Shown here in pieces: positions 27,681 to 35,812 of a stretch of DNA of 64,000 nt. A program made the translations under genes and the position numbers. The DNA comes from Pedobacter segetis (lineage in GTDB: Bacteria; Bacteroidota; Bacteroidia; Sphingobacteriales; Sphingobacteriaceae): positions 1-64,000 of the forward strand of contig NZ_JAEHFY010000017.1 in the NCBI RefSeq assembly GCF_016623585.1, written 5' to 3'. Below the pieces are notes generated by a model. That model ran no database searches and was not told where the DNA came from. It saw only the letters and a list, made by a program, of their open reading frames with translations. The first letter of the stretch is position 1, and each line of letters begins with the position of its first letter.

Positions 27681-30383
27681 TTATTTAGTATTGACTTTGT
27701 AACGGGTTACATTTCTCCCAATATGACCATTTAAGTCCATACCTTCTAAAACTATTTTATAATTACCGGTACCATCGGCATTGTAGAAATTAACTTTTGC
27801 AGTACCGGTAGAGTCTGTAACCAATTGTGGGTTCCAATAAATAGTGGTTCTTAAATCGGCAACAGAGGTGTTTATTTTAGGATCTGCATAATTTGGCGAA
27901 TAAAATTCTTTAGGTTGAAAAATACCTATTGGAGAATAGGTAATAATACCAGGTGCATAAGCATTGCTAACATAACCCGGTTTTCCTCTTTTTGTGTTTA
28001 TGATGATGACACCCCCACCACCACGGCTGCCGTAAATAGCAGTATAACCTATGCTTTTTAAAATTTCTACGCTCTCTACATCTTGGGGCTGTATGGTGTT
28101 TAAGAAATCCCCATCAACATAAATCCCATCTAAGATTATCTGCGCCGGCTGGTTTCTTATATAGGCTATACCGTTAATTATTTGTAGGCCGGCAACCCTG
28201 CCTTGTAAGGCTTGCTCCATAGAATAAGCGTTTTGAAAATCTTTTTCTGTTAGTACCCTATCTGCATTACCAGCACCGTTTAAGTTAGAAGACTCTTCAA
28301 CTATCGGTTTGGTATCCACAACTTTTACCTCTCCCAAAAGAATTGATCTGTTAACTATACCGTTCTTTAACCATTCTTCATACTGGGTTTTACTATTTTT
28401 AAGATAGGCTTGCATGGACCCATTTATGTTAACCGTCAAATCTGGAAGGTTTGGGTTTTTGGTTACTATTTGTGGGGCATTATTATAAAGTTCTATATCC
28501 ACCCCTTTTCTTCCTTTTTCATTTCTGGCTTGTATCACAAATTTTGTGCTATCTGGGAAATAAAGGCTATCAATTTTAAATTCGCCATTGGTATTTGTTG
28601 TGGTCTGTATCAAAAAAGAGCCTCCTGATGATGAGAAAAGAGTAACCGTACCACCAACTACCGGTTTTTTACCCTGCGTAACTTTACCGCTAACAGAAAG
28701 GGTTTTCTCTGGCTTAAATGATAGTGATGGGAAAACGTTGTTGATGATGTTTCTCCAGTTAAAACGGCTCCAGCCCTGTGTCATCATCAATACATCTAAA
28801 TCCATTTTCTTCGTATCGTTAATATCATGAAAATAATAGTTTGGATCTTCTACATAACCTTTAATATCTGATGTTAGCAATAGGTCTGTAAAAATAGTAT
28901 GTTCTTCATCTTCATTTACGGGCACTTTTGTTTCATCGGTAACGGCCATAGAGAAAGAACCCATTATAGGTTTTCCATCGGGGCCTAATGCTTTAACGCT
29001 TAAATTGGTTTTCTCTCTTTGGGTATAACTTTCTTTATCGGGTTTTACCGATAATGATAAAATATTTTTAGGCATGGTAAAAGCTAACCTTTCTGATAAT
29101 GGCAGCATATTTTCATCAAATAGCGTAAATTGGGTAATGCCCGCCGGGAACCTGTCTTTTGCCAATTTAGCGGCAAAAGCAAGTCCGCTAAGTTTAGATT
29201 GGGCAGTATAAATTATATTGCCAGAATTTTGGGCTACCACAGTAAAGGCTTTGCCCTGGTTTTTATCTGCGAAGGCTTTGTTACTGAATACTTTTAGGAT
29301 TATGCTATCTTCTACAAGATTGTTATACACACTAAGGGTTATACCCGCTGGTTTAATGGCTGGCAGGTTTATCTTTTTTTCCGAGCCATCGGCAAATTTT
29401 ATCATAGCGGTATAGGTTTTACCCTCTAATGGTGTCATCGTAAAATACCCCATACCTAAGTGCCGGCTTTCAAAACCGACTATTTTGTTCCCTTCATTAT
29501 CTTCTACATAGCCTGATATTTTTTGCCCCAAACCATCGGCACCTAATGCTTTAAAGGCAACTTTGCTTCGTACATTTTGGATCAGATCACCACCTTCTGG
29601 GAAAAACTGAACATCTACTTGGTTAGAAGTGCTCACAATAGGGATGTATTTATTCACTATCGTATTATCGGCGATCTTTAGGGAGGTGGTAATTCTGCCA
29701 TTCTTGGCTAAAAAAGGTTTGTCGTTGGTAAAATTGATCGTAATGTTCCCATCATCATCCGTAATTGCCTTGCCCTTGGCGATGTTCCTAAAATCTAACT
29801 CGATTTGATAGCTCACTTCTTTTTTTGCATAAGGGAAGCCATCAATATTGTTGAAATTTATTTTTGCGGTTACGTTTTCGTTATTGCCCTGTTTTTCGTA
29901 AGTATAATCGGTTTTGGTAACTAACTGGTTGGTCCAGGCATTTCCAATTTTTACGGTTCTATCAAAATAAAAGCCTTCGCCAAAATTCCTCATCCAATTG
30001 GTGTATGCCCTAAGCCTATAATTACCCTCTTTTAAAGAATCTTTTAACTCAAAATTGCCATGACCAAAACCCGCAACCAAAGGTATCCTTAATGTTTTCT
30101 TAACAGAATCGCGTCCGTTGATTAAATCAACGTATAAAATGTTGCTTTGTGTGGTTGGCGTTAGCGTTTGGGCATCCATCACATAGGCCTTAAACCAAAT
30201 CTCATCGCCTATGGCATAATAAGGCTTGTCGGTATGTAGATAAACTTTTTCCTGTACGTTTTTCTCTTGATATTTCTGAAAGCTTTCTAATGCCCTTTTA
30301 AGGAGATCATCATCGGCTATAAAGCCAAAAAGACCAATAAACGTAATTGCCAAAACCGAGAGGATAATCTTTTTACTTTTCAT
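27681..30383 (-). CDS. MG2-type and TonB-plug domain protein lacking a receptor barrel
   Basis: The 900-residue protein has a signal peptide, then alpha-2-macroglobulin MG2-like beta domains (VYLHTDKPYYAIGDEIWFKAYV at the start), carboxypeptidase-regulatory-like domains in the middle (about 560-640) and a TonB receptor plug at about 714-800 (MEQALQGRVAGLQI, DVESVEILKS, YGSRGGGGVIIINT). About 100 residues follow, far too few for a 22-strand barrel. The family is common in Bacteroidota, its function is not settled. It is exported and probably outer-membrane associated. Confidence 0.8.
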   Translation of the reverse strand: MKSKKIILSVLAITFIGLFGFIADDDLLKRALESFQKYQEKNVQEKVYLHTDKPYYAIGDEIWFKAYVMDAQTLTPTTQSNILYVDLINGRDSVKKTLRIPLVAGFGHGNFELKDSLKEGNYRLRAYTNWMRNFGEGFYFDRTVKIGNAWTNQLVTKTDYTYEKQGNNENVTAKINFNNIDGFPYAKKEVSYQIELDFRNIAKGKAITDDDGNITINFTNDKPFLAKNGRITTSLKIADNTIVNKYIPIVSTSNQVDVQFFPEGGDLIQNVRSKVAFKALGADGLGQKISGYVEDNEGNKIVGFESRHLGMGYFTMTPLEGKTYTAMIKFADGSEKKINLPAIKPAGITLSVYNNLVEDSIILKVFSNKAFADKNQGKAFTVVAQNSGNIIYTAQSKLSGLAFAAKLAKDRFPAGITQFTLFDENMLPLSERLAFTMPKNILSLSVKPDKESYTQREKTNLSVKALGPDGKPIMGSFSMAVTDETKVPVNEDEEHTIFTDLLLTSDIKGYVEDPNYYFHDINDTKKMDLDVLMMTQGWSRFNWRNIINNVFPSLSFKPEKTLSVSGKVTQGKKPVVGGTVTLFSSSGGSFLIQTTTNTNGEFKIDSLYFPDSTKFVIQARNEKGRKGVDIELYNNAPQIVTKNPNLPDLTVNINGSMQAYLKNSKTQYEEWLKNGIVNRSILLGEVKVVDTKPIVEESSNLNGAGNADRVLTEKDFQNAYSMEQALQGRVAGLQIINGIAYIRNQPAQIILDGIYVDGDFLNTIQPQDVESVEILKSIGYTAIYGSRGGGGVIIINTKRGKPGYVSNAYAPGIITYSPIGIFQPKEFYSPNYADPKINTSVADLRTTIYWNPQLVTDSTGTAKVNFYNADGTGNYKIVLEGMDLNGHIGRNVTRYKVNTK

Positions 30384-30463
30384 GATTTTTTAGATGGATA
30401 AACTTTATAAAGGATTAACATAATAAAAAATAAAACCCCAAAATGTTTTGAGGTTCCTAAGTT

Positions 30464-31000
30464 TTAAAACTGGTTTTTCCACATCATGCTTTCAACGGGT
30501 TTTGTGGTTTTGTTATTATATTTAGCATCGCCTTTGGTGTGGTACATGGTTTCTACTTCGCCATCAACAACAAAATAAATCAGTTGGCCAATGGGCATAC
30601 CCGCATAAATTTTAACGGGCTGGGTGGCAGAAATTTCTAAGGTCCAAGTATTACAAAAGCCCACATCTCCTTTTCCGGCAGTTGCATGGATATCGATCCC
30701 CAAACGGCCGGTGCTTGATTTCCCTTCTAAAAAAGGAACGTGGGCGTGTGTTTCTGTATATTCTAATGTTACCCCCAAGTATAAAGTGTTGGGCTGCAAC
30801 ACAAAACCATCTTTCGGTATCTCAAAATGATCGATCTCATTATGTTTCTTGGCATCCAATTCTCGGTTTTTATAACAGGCCAAATGCTTGCCCAAGTGTA
30901 CATCATAAGAATTTGTTCCCAAACATTCTCTTTTAAAAGGCTCAATTACAATTGTTCCCGCTTCTATTTCTTTTAAAATGAGCCGATCAGACAGTATCAT
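30464..31000 (-). CDS. dcd: dCTP deaminase
   Basis: The 178-residue protein deaminates dCTP to dUTP for thymidylate synthesis. Family motifs are SYDVHLG, the active-site region GKSSTGRLGIDIHATAG and the substrate-binding end QLIYFVVDGEVETMYHT with a YNNKTTKP tail. Length is typical. It is transcribed away from the phosphopantetheinyl transferase. Confidence 0.92.
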   Translation of the reverse strand: MILSDRLILKEIEAGTIVIEPFKRECLGTNSYDVHLGKHLACYKNRELDAKKHNEIDHFEIPKDGFVLQPNTLYLGVTLEYTETHAHVPFLEGKSSTGRLGIDIHATAGKGDVGFCNTWTLEISATQPVKIYAGMPIGQLIYFVVDGEVETMYHTKGDAKYNNKTTKPVESMMWKNQF

Positions 31001-31072
31001 GGTTAAAATTTTGATTTTGTCTAAAATATGATTTATTTAAAATAATTTCGCAGAGAATTTATAAATTTAGAA

Positions 31073-31711
31073 ATGCCCATTACCTTTCATGAAAATATTG
31101 ATCAAGATACGGCAATTGGTCTTTGGCAGATTACCGAAAGCACCGCAGATCTAGAAGCCCGTTTGCAATTAAAAGCCCATGAATTGTTGCTTTTAAATTC
31201 TTTAAGTAACGATAAAAGGAACTTACATTGGTTGGCAACAAGGGTTTTGCTAAGAAAAATGCTAAACACCAATGAATATATTGATTGCCAAGCAGACCAA
31301 AACGGGAAACCAATCTTAATAAACCATCCTTATTTTATTTCTTTAAGCCATTCTTATGATTATGCCGCCGTAATGATCAGTAAAACAAAACAGGTAGGCA
31401 TAGATATTGAAATTATAAAGGATAAAATAGTAAGGGTACAAAATAAATTTTTGAACCAAACAGAGCTTGATCATATTGATGAAGAAGCAAGGATAGAGAA
31501 GCTTTACGTTTATTGGTGTGCAAAAGAGGCTTTGTATAAACTGAACGGGAAAAAAGAAACTTCTTTCAAAGATCATATCCACATAAAACCTTTTAATTAT
31601 TTGCCTTACGGCGAGTTAAGCGCAACAATTGAAAAAGCAAACACCGCTGATGCGTACCGGGTACACTATAAAAAAATAGAAAATTACATGTTGGGTTATG
31701 TTTGTAAATGA
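31073..31711 (+). CDS. 4'-phosphopantetheinyl transferase superfamily protein
   Basis: The 212-residue protein carries the Sfp-type motifs: HWLATRVLLRKML, SLSHSYDYAAV, the magnesium-binding GIDIE and WCAKEALYK. It attaches the phosphopantetheine arm of CoA to a carrier protein. It resembles the Sfp/AcpT type and not the short AcpS type. Its stop overlaps the lipB start by 4 bases (ATGA), so the two are co-translated, both acting on prosthetic-group attachment. Confidence 0.88.
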   Translation: MPITFHENIDQDTAIGLWQITESTADLEARLQLKAHELLLLNSLSNDKRNLHWLATRVLLRKMLNTNEYIDCQADQNGKPILINHPYFISLSHSYDYAAVMISKTKQVGIDIEIIKDKIVRVQNKFLNQTELDHIDEEARIEKLYVYWCAKEALYKLNGKKETSFKDHIHIKPFNYLPYGELSATIEKANTADAYRVHYKKIENYMLGYVCK

Positions 31712-32418
31712 TGATAAAAAACAAAGAAGTAAAGTTTGAGGATTGGGGCTTAATGGATTATCAGAAAGCTTGGGATAAGCAAGAGGAGATTTTTGCAGAG
31801 ACCGTCGCTATCAAAACAAAGAACAGGAACAATCCTGAAAATGAGAACCGAACAGAAAATCATTTGGTTTTTGTAGAACATCCACACGTTTACACCTTGG
31901 GGAAAAGCGGCAAACAAGAAAATTTGTTGTTAGCTAACCAACAACTAATAGAAAAAGGAGCAAGCTATTATAAAATTAACCGAGGTGGTGATATTACCTA
32001 CCATGGGCCGGGACAAATTGTGGGTTACCCCATTTTAGATCTAGACCATTTTTTTACCGATATCCACCTTTATCTCCGTACTTTGGAAGAAGCCGTAATA
32101 TTGACATTAAAAGATTATGGGATACCTGCAGCAAGATACCCAGGCTTTACCGGCGTTTGGATAGATGCCGATAATGAAAAAGCCAGAAAAATTTGCGCCA
32201 TGGGCGTAAGATGTAGCCGATGGGTAACCATGCATGGCTTCGCATTTAACGTAAATACAGATTTAGACTATTTTAAGAATATTATACCCTGTGGTATCGA
32301 TGATAAAGACGTAACCTCGATGCAAAGGGAATTGGGCAAAGAGATAAATATTGACGAGGTTAAAGAAAACCTAAAAAACCATATTTCCGTTCTTTTTGGT
32401 ATGACCATCATAAAGTAG
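31708..32418 (+). CDS. lipB: Lipoyl(octanoyl) transferase LipB
   Basis: LipB moves the octanoyl group from acyl carrier protein to lipoate-dependent enzymes. In its 236 residues RGGDITYHGPGQIVGYPILD, KICAMGVR (catalytic lysine) and PCGIDDKDVTSM (catalytic cysteine) are all present. It overlaps the phosphopantetheinyl transferase gene and is followed 7 bases later by an SGNH hydrolase, so it sits in a three-gene operon. Confidence 0.95.
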   Translation: MMIKNKEVKFEDWGLMDYQKAWDKQEEIFAETVAIKTKNRNNPENENRTENHLVFVEHPHVYTLGKSGKQENLLLANQQLIEKGASYYKINRGGDITYHGPGQIVGYPILDLDHFFTDIHLYLRTLEEAVILTLKDYGIPAARYPGFTGVWIDADNEKARKICAMGVRCSRWVTMHGFAFNVNTDLDYFKNIIPCGIDDKDVTSMQRELGKEINIDEVKENLKNHISVLFGMTIIK

Positions 32419-32425
32419 AGGAAAT

Positions 32426-33121
32426 ATGAGATTAATCTGTGCCGCCTTCATTCTGAATATCGTATTTTCTTCCTGTAAAGTAAAATCCAATCAAACCGAT
32501 TATCCCCAAAAACAATTGAAAACTTATACCTATTTGGCTTTAGGCGATTCTTATACCATCGGGCAATCTGTAGCCGCAAAAGAAAATTTTCCCAATCAAC
32601 TAACTGCATTGTTAAACGTTGACAGCTTAATTGTGGAAAAACCCACAATTGTTGCCAAAACAGGTTGGACAACCGATGAATTGATAAATGCCATCAAAAC
32701 AAGCGAACTAAAAACCAAATACAGTTTTGTCACTTTATTGATCGGCGTTAATAACCAATACAGAGGTTATAGTATTGATAAATACAAAATAGAGTTTAAG
32801 CAACTTTTAGAAACCGCCATACAAAAAGCTGGCAATAATGCCAATAAGGTGTTTGTTATTTCTATCCCAGATTATGGGATAACCCCTTTTGCACAAAATA
32901 GCGATAGAGAAAAAATTGCTAGAGAAATTGATCAATACAATCAAATTGCATTACAAATTACCAAAGATGCGAAAGCAAACTATTTGGATATTACGCCAAT
33001 ATCTAGAGAAGCAAAAGATAACCCTGCCTTAATTGCAGCTGATGGTTTGCACCCTTCTGCAGAAATGTACAGACTTTGGGTAGTTGAGCTAGCAAAACAA
33101 GTAAAAAAAGAAGTTTTTTAA
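32426..33121 (+). CDS. SGNH/GDSL-family hydrolase, lipoprotein
   Basis: The 231-residue protein has a lipoprotein-like N-terminus (NIVFSSCKV, cysteine about 17). The block I serine is in ALGDSYTIG, block III asparagine in LIGVNNQYRG and the catalytic Asp-His in ADGLHPSAEMY. It is an esterase or lipase-type hydrolase at the cell envelope; substrate unknown. It is last in the operon with lipB. Confidence 0.88.
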   Translation: MRLICAAFILNIVFSSCKVKSNQTDYPQKQLKTYTYLALGDSYTIGQSVAAKENFPNQLTALLNVDSLIVEKPTIVAKTGWTTDELINAIKTSELKTKYSFVTLLIGVNNQYRGYSIDKYKIEFKQLLETAIQKAGNNANKVFVISIPDYGITPFAQNSDREKIAREIDQYNQIALQITKDAKANYLDITPISREAKDNPALIAADGLHPSAEMYRLWVVELAKQVKKEVF

Positions 33122-33246
33122 TCCTCTGCTTTTGATATTAAAATTGTCTATACAATGTATTAATTAAATTACATTGTCTCTTTTAGGGCATTACAACCGT
33201 AACCATTAACATAAAACCAACTCATTCTCGTTAAAAAATGTTAATG

Positions 33247-33278
33247 TTTAGGTTTTACTAAAAAGAAAGATAAATTTG
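33247..33278 (+). promoter_or_regulatory. Candidate promoter for the FKBP genes
   Basis: TTTA at 33247-33250, a 20-base spacer, and TAAATTTG at 33271-33278 (exact TAnnTTTG) lie 15 bases before the first FKBP gene. Confidence 0.5.
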
Positions 33279-33293
33279 CAAACTATTTAAAAA

Positions 33294-33776
33294 ATGAAAA
33301 ATTACGTTTTAGTACTGTTTATTGCTGTTTTTGGATTAAGCTCTTGTTTAAAAAAAGATAATACCGATCCTTATGCAGATGCAAAGGTTCAATTGGCTAA
33401 AGACACCACCATTATCAGAAAATTTATTACAGATAATAACATACCCGCTATAAAAGATGCTTCAGGTATATTTTATCAAATTATAGAGCCTGGATCTGGA
33501 AATGTTACCTACTCTACCAATACCCAAATAGAGGCAATTTATACAGGGAAATTGCTTAACGGGACAATTTTTGATACCTCTGTGGGAAAGGCTAATTTAA
33601 AAATAGCTTTGGGCAAGGTAATTACAGGTTGGCAAATAGGAATACCATTGATACAAAAAGGCGGAAAAATAAGATTGATCATACCAAGCGGTTACGCTTA
33701 TGGCAACCAAATTGTGGGCGGCATACCTGCCAATTCCATTTTAGATTTTGATATAGAATTAGTAAATGTTCAATAA
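33294..33776 (+). CDS. FKBP-type peptidyl-prolyl isomerase, lipoprotein
   Basis: The 160-residue protein has a lipobox (FGLSSCLKK, cysteine 18) and one FKBP domain (about 55-160: YTGKLLNGTIFDTS, ITGWQIGIPLIQKGGKIRLIIPS, YAYGNQ, IPANSILDFDIELV). It would help fold proteins at the envelope. It overlaps the next FKBP gene, a tandem duplication. Confidence 0.9.
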   Translation: MKNYVLVLFIAVFGLSSCLKKDNTDPYADAKVQLAKDTTIIRKFITDNNIPAIKDASGIFYQIIEPGSGNVTYSTNTQIEAIYTGKLLNGTIFDTSVGKANLKIALGKVITGWQIGIPLIQKGGKIRLIIPSGYAYGNQIVGGIPANSILDFDIELVNVQ

Positions 33777-33777
33777 A

Positions 33778-34653
33778 ATGATAAAAAAATATTTAGCCAT
33801 ATTGTTATTGGCAACTGTGGTATTAGGTTCTTGCAAAAAAGAGACTAGAGATTTACGAACCATAGAAGACCAACAAATACAGGCCTTTATCAAAACCAAT
33901 AACTTAACCGGTTTTACTAAAGATTCTTCTGGTTTTTACTATCAAATTTTAGATGAAGGTAATGGTGCTGCATTACAAAATTCCGATTTTATCTATTATC
34001 TTAAAGACATTAAAGATCTAAATGGCAATGATCTAAAACCAAATGGTGCATTAACTCAAACAGGAAAAACTTCTTCTTATCTTAGCGAATATCTGGGGTA
34101 TTTAAGCAAAAGCTACAGAGAAAGTTTGTTAAACGTTAAAAAGGGTGGTTCTGTTAGGGTTTTGGTGCCTTCCTACCTAGCCTATGGAAAAGATGGTTAT
34201 GGTTCTACCATTAAAGGGAATGAGATTTTAGATGCTAAATTACAGGTTATAAACGGATTAAACCAAACTGAAGTTAACGACTCTTTAATTACTAAATATA
34301 AATCTACCTTGCCTTTAGCATTTACAAGAGATAGTTCTGGCGTTTATTATTCCATAATTTCAAACGGTAACGGAACAGAAACCATTACTACTGCCTCAAC
34401 TTTAAAAGTGGCATATACTGGCAAATTATTTAATGGTGTTGTATTTGATTCTGCAACTGCTAATAACCCTTTACAATCTACACTTATCAATTTGATACCT
34501 GGCTGGCAAGAAACATTGGTAAAAATTAAAAAAGGTGGCAAAATAAGAATTCTTGTCCCTGCTTATTTAGGATATGGGGGTTCTTCTTATGGGAATATTC
34601 CTGCTAACACTCCATTAGATTTTGATATTGAGGTGGTTGATGTAACCAATTAA
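33778..34653 (+). CDS. Two-domain FKBP-type peptidyl-prolyl isomerase, lipoprotein
   Basis: I chose ATG 33778 because it gives a clean lipoprotein signal (ATVVLGSCKK, cysteine about 19); ATG 33766 overlapping the previous gene would add four residues. The first FKBP-like domain (about 40-150) is degraded: it lacks the YTGKL segment and reads YYLKDIKD instead. The second (about 180-291) is complete (AYTGKLFNGVVFDSA, PGWQETLVKIKKGGKIRILVP). It probably arose by duplication of the upstream gene with an added inactive half. Confidence 0.88.
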   Translation: MIKKYLAILLLATVVLGSCKKETRDLRTIEDQQIQAFIKTNNLTGFTKDSSGFYYQILDEGNGAALQNSDFIYYLKDIKDLNGNDLKPNGALTQTGKTSSYLSEYLGYLSKSYRESLLNVKKGGSVRVLVPSYLAYGKDGYGSTIKGNEILDAKLQVINGLNQTEVNDSLITKYKSTLPLAFTRDSSGVYYSIISNGNGTETITTASTLKVAYTGKLFNGVVFDSATANNPLQSTLINLIPGWQETLVKIKKGGKIRILVPAYLGYGGSSYGNIPANTPLDFDIEVVDVTN

Positions 34654-34687
34654 TATCTAAAATAAATTGAATCCCGATATTTTCGTT

Positions 34688-34940
34688 TCCGTTAAGCAGG
34701 TCAGTTTAAGCAGTTTAAGCAGGTTCTCTCGATAGAGGAACCTGCGTCTATAAGATGTCTAACACAGGGTTCTCTCCGAGAAACCCAGCTAGGACTAAGT
34801 TTGCTAGGACTATTTCCATTTAGCAGGTCTGTTTAAGCAGTTTAAGCAGGTTCTCTCAAGGAGGAACCTGCGTCTATAACGTGTTGTCTAACAAGTGATG
34901 TCTAACACAGGGTTCTCTTCGAGAAACCCTGCTAGGACTA
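34688..34940. repeat. REP hairpin cluster left of the RAYT gene
   Basis: Two hairpin types alternate. Type 1 (GCAGGTTCTCTCGATAGAGG followed by AACCTGC) is at 34719-34745 and 34846-34871. Type 2 (CAGGGTT-CTCTCCGAG-AAACCCTG) is at 34765-34790 and 34908-34931, the first with one base changed in its stem. Type 1 is preceded by GTTTAAGCAG, type 2 by CTAACA and followed by GCTAGGACTA. This is the composition of a bacterial interspersed mosaic element beside its transposase. Confidence 0.9.
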
Positions 34941-34990
34941 ATGCCTTTCTTAAGCCTTAACATCAGTACTATTAAGCTATAGATTCAAGA

Positions 34991-35560
34991 TCATCCTTCA
35001 ATATCTAAATAATGACAAATATCTATATTCAGATGTTTTAAATCATTTTCATAAAACATAGCACTACTGTGCGGGTACTCTGGAAACGATTCTACTAATT
35101 TCCATATACCGCTAACAGGGTTATGATGTATATAATTTATTTTTTGATGCATGAATTTATTTGTAAATAACGCTTTGGCATCAAACGAAGGCTCAAAAAC
35201 CTTGTGCTTTTGGCCTTTGGCTTTCTCTTTATCACTACAAGCCTCATTTAACCTTTTTAATATTTCAAGCTTTCCGTTTTGTGATAACCGCTTAACGATT
35301 TCATAAGCCATAAAACGCTTTCCATTAGAAATAATGGTGTTTAAGTTCTTACCTTCAGAAAGATGTAATATCAAATGAATGTGATTAGGCATAATTACAA
35401 AAGCAACGGTTTTCACATCCAATTTTTGATTTATAAGTCTAAGCCAGTTATAAACTAAATCATAAGATTTGGTAGTTTCAAAAAGGGGAAGCCAGCCGTA
35501 GCATGTGAATGTGATAAACCAAGTTTTTTCTGTTGTATCGTGTACGGTTTTAATTGCCAT
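34991..35560 (-). CDS. REP-associated tyrosine transposase (RAYT, Y1_Tnp / TnpA_REP)
   Basis: The 189-residue protein carries the HUH motif in VIMPNHIHLIL (H60, H62) and the likely catalytic tyrosine in NYIHHNPVSG (Y143), the standard RAYT signature. RAYTs are single-strand endonucleases related to IS200/IS605 transposases and are thought to spread the REP hairpins near them. I chose ATG 35560; TTG 35566 is an alternative. REP hairpins lie on both sides. The enzyme motifs look intact, so it may be active. Confidence 0.92.
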   Translation of the reverse strand: MAIKTVHDTTEKTWFITFTCYGWLPLFETTKSYDLVYNWLRLINQKLDVKTVAFVIMPNHIHLILHLSEGKNLNTIISNGKRFMAYEIVKRLSQNGKLEILKRLNEACSDKEKAKGQKHKVFEPSFDAKALFTNKFMHQKINYIHHNPVSGIWKLVESFPEYPHSSAMFYENDLKHLNIDICHYLDIEG

Positions 35561-35599
35561 ATTCAAATGTAGCTATAATGATGGTTAACTTCGTTTTCG

Positions 35600-35800
35600 T
35601 TTCGTTTCAGCAGGTTCTCTCGATAGAGGAACCTGCGGTTTCGTTTCAGCAGGTTCTCTCGATAGAGGAACCTGTGTCTTGCGTTGCAACAGGGTTCTCT
35701 CCGAGAAACCCTACTAGTGCTAAACACAGGGTTCTCTCCGAGAAACCCTGCTAGGGCTAGACACAGGGTTCTCTCCGAGAAACCCTGCTAAAAACGTGAT
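35600..35800. repeat. REP hairpin cluster right of the RAYT gene
   Basis: Type 1 hairpins lie at 35610-35636 and 35649-35675, each preceded by TTTCGTTTCA. Type 2 hairpins lie at 35690-35713, 35727-35750 and 35764-35787, separated by CTAGTGCTAAACA or CTAGGGCTAGACA. Loops CTCTCGATAGAG and CTCTCCGAG are almost invariant. An apparent 66-codon frame here is produced by the repeats. Confidence 0.9.
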
Positions 35801-35812
35801 GGCTAACAAATT

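Noticed and set aside
35554-35754. 66-codon frame right of the RAYT gene
   Set aside because: It translates the REP hairpins (VSFQQVLSIEEP twice) and overlaps the transposase start on the other strand.
34688-35800. Possible CRISPR array
   Set aside because: Repeats are short palindromes with unequal spacing and two classes, spacers are themselves repeated, and there are no cas genes; a RAYT lies in the middle.
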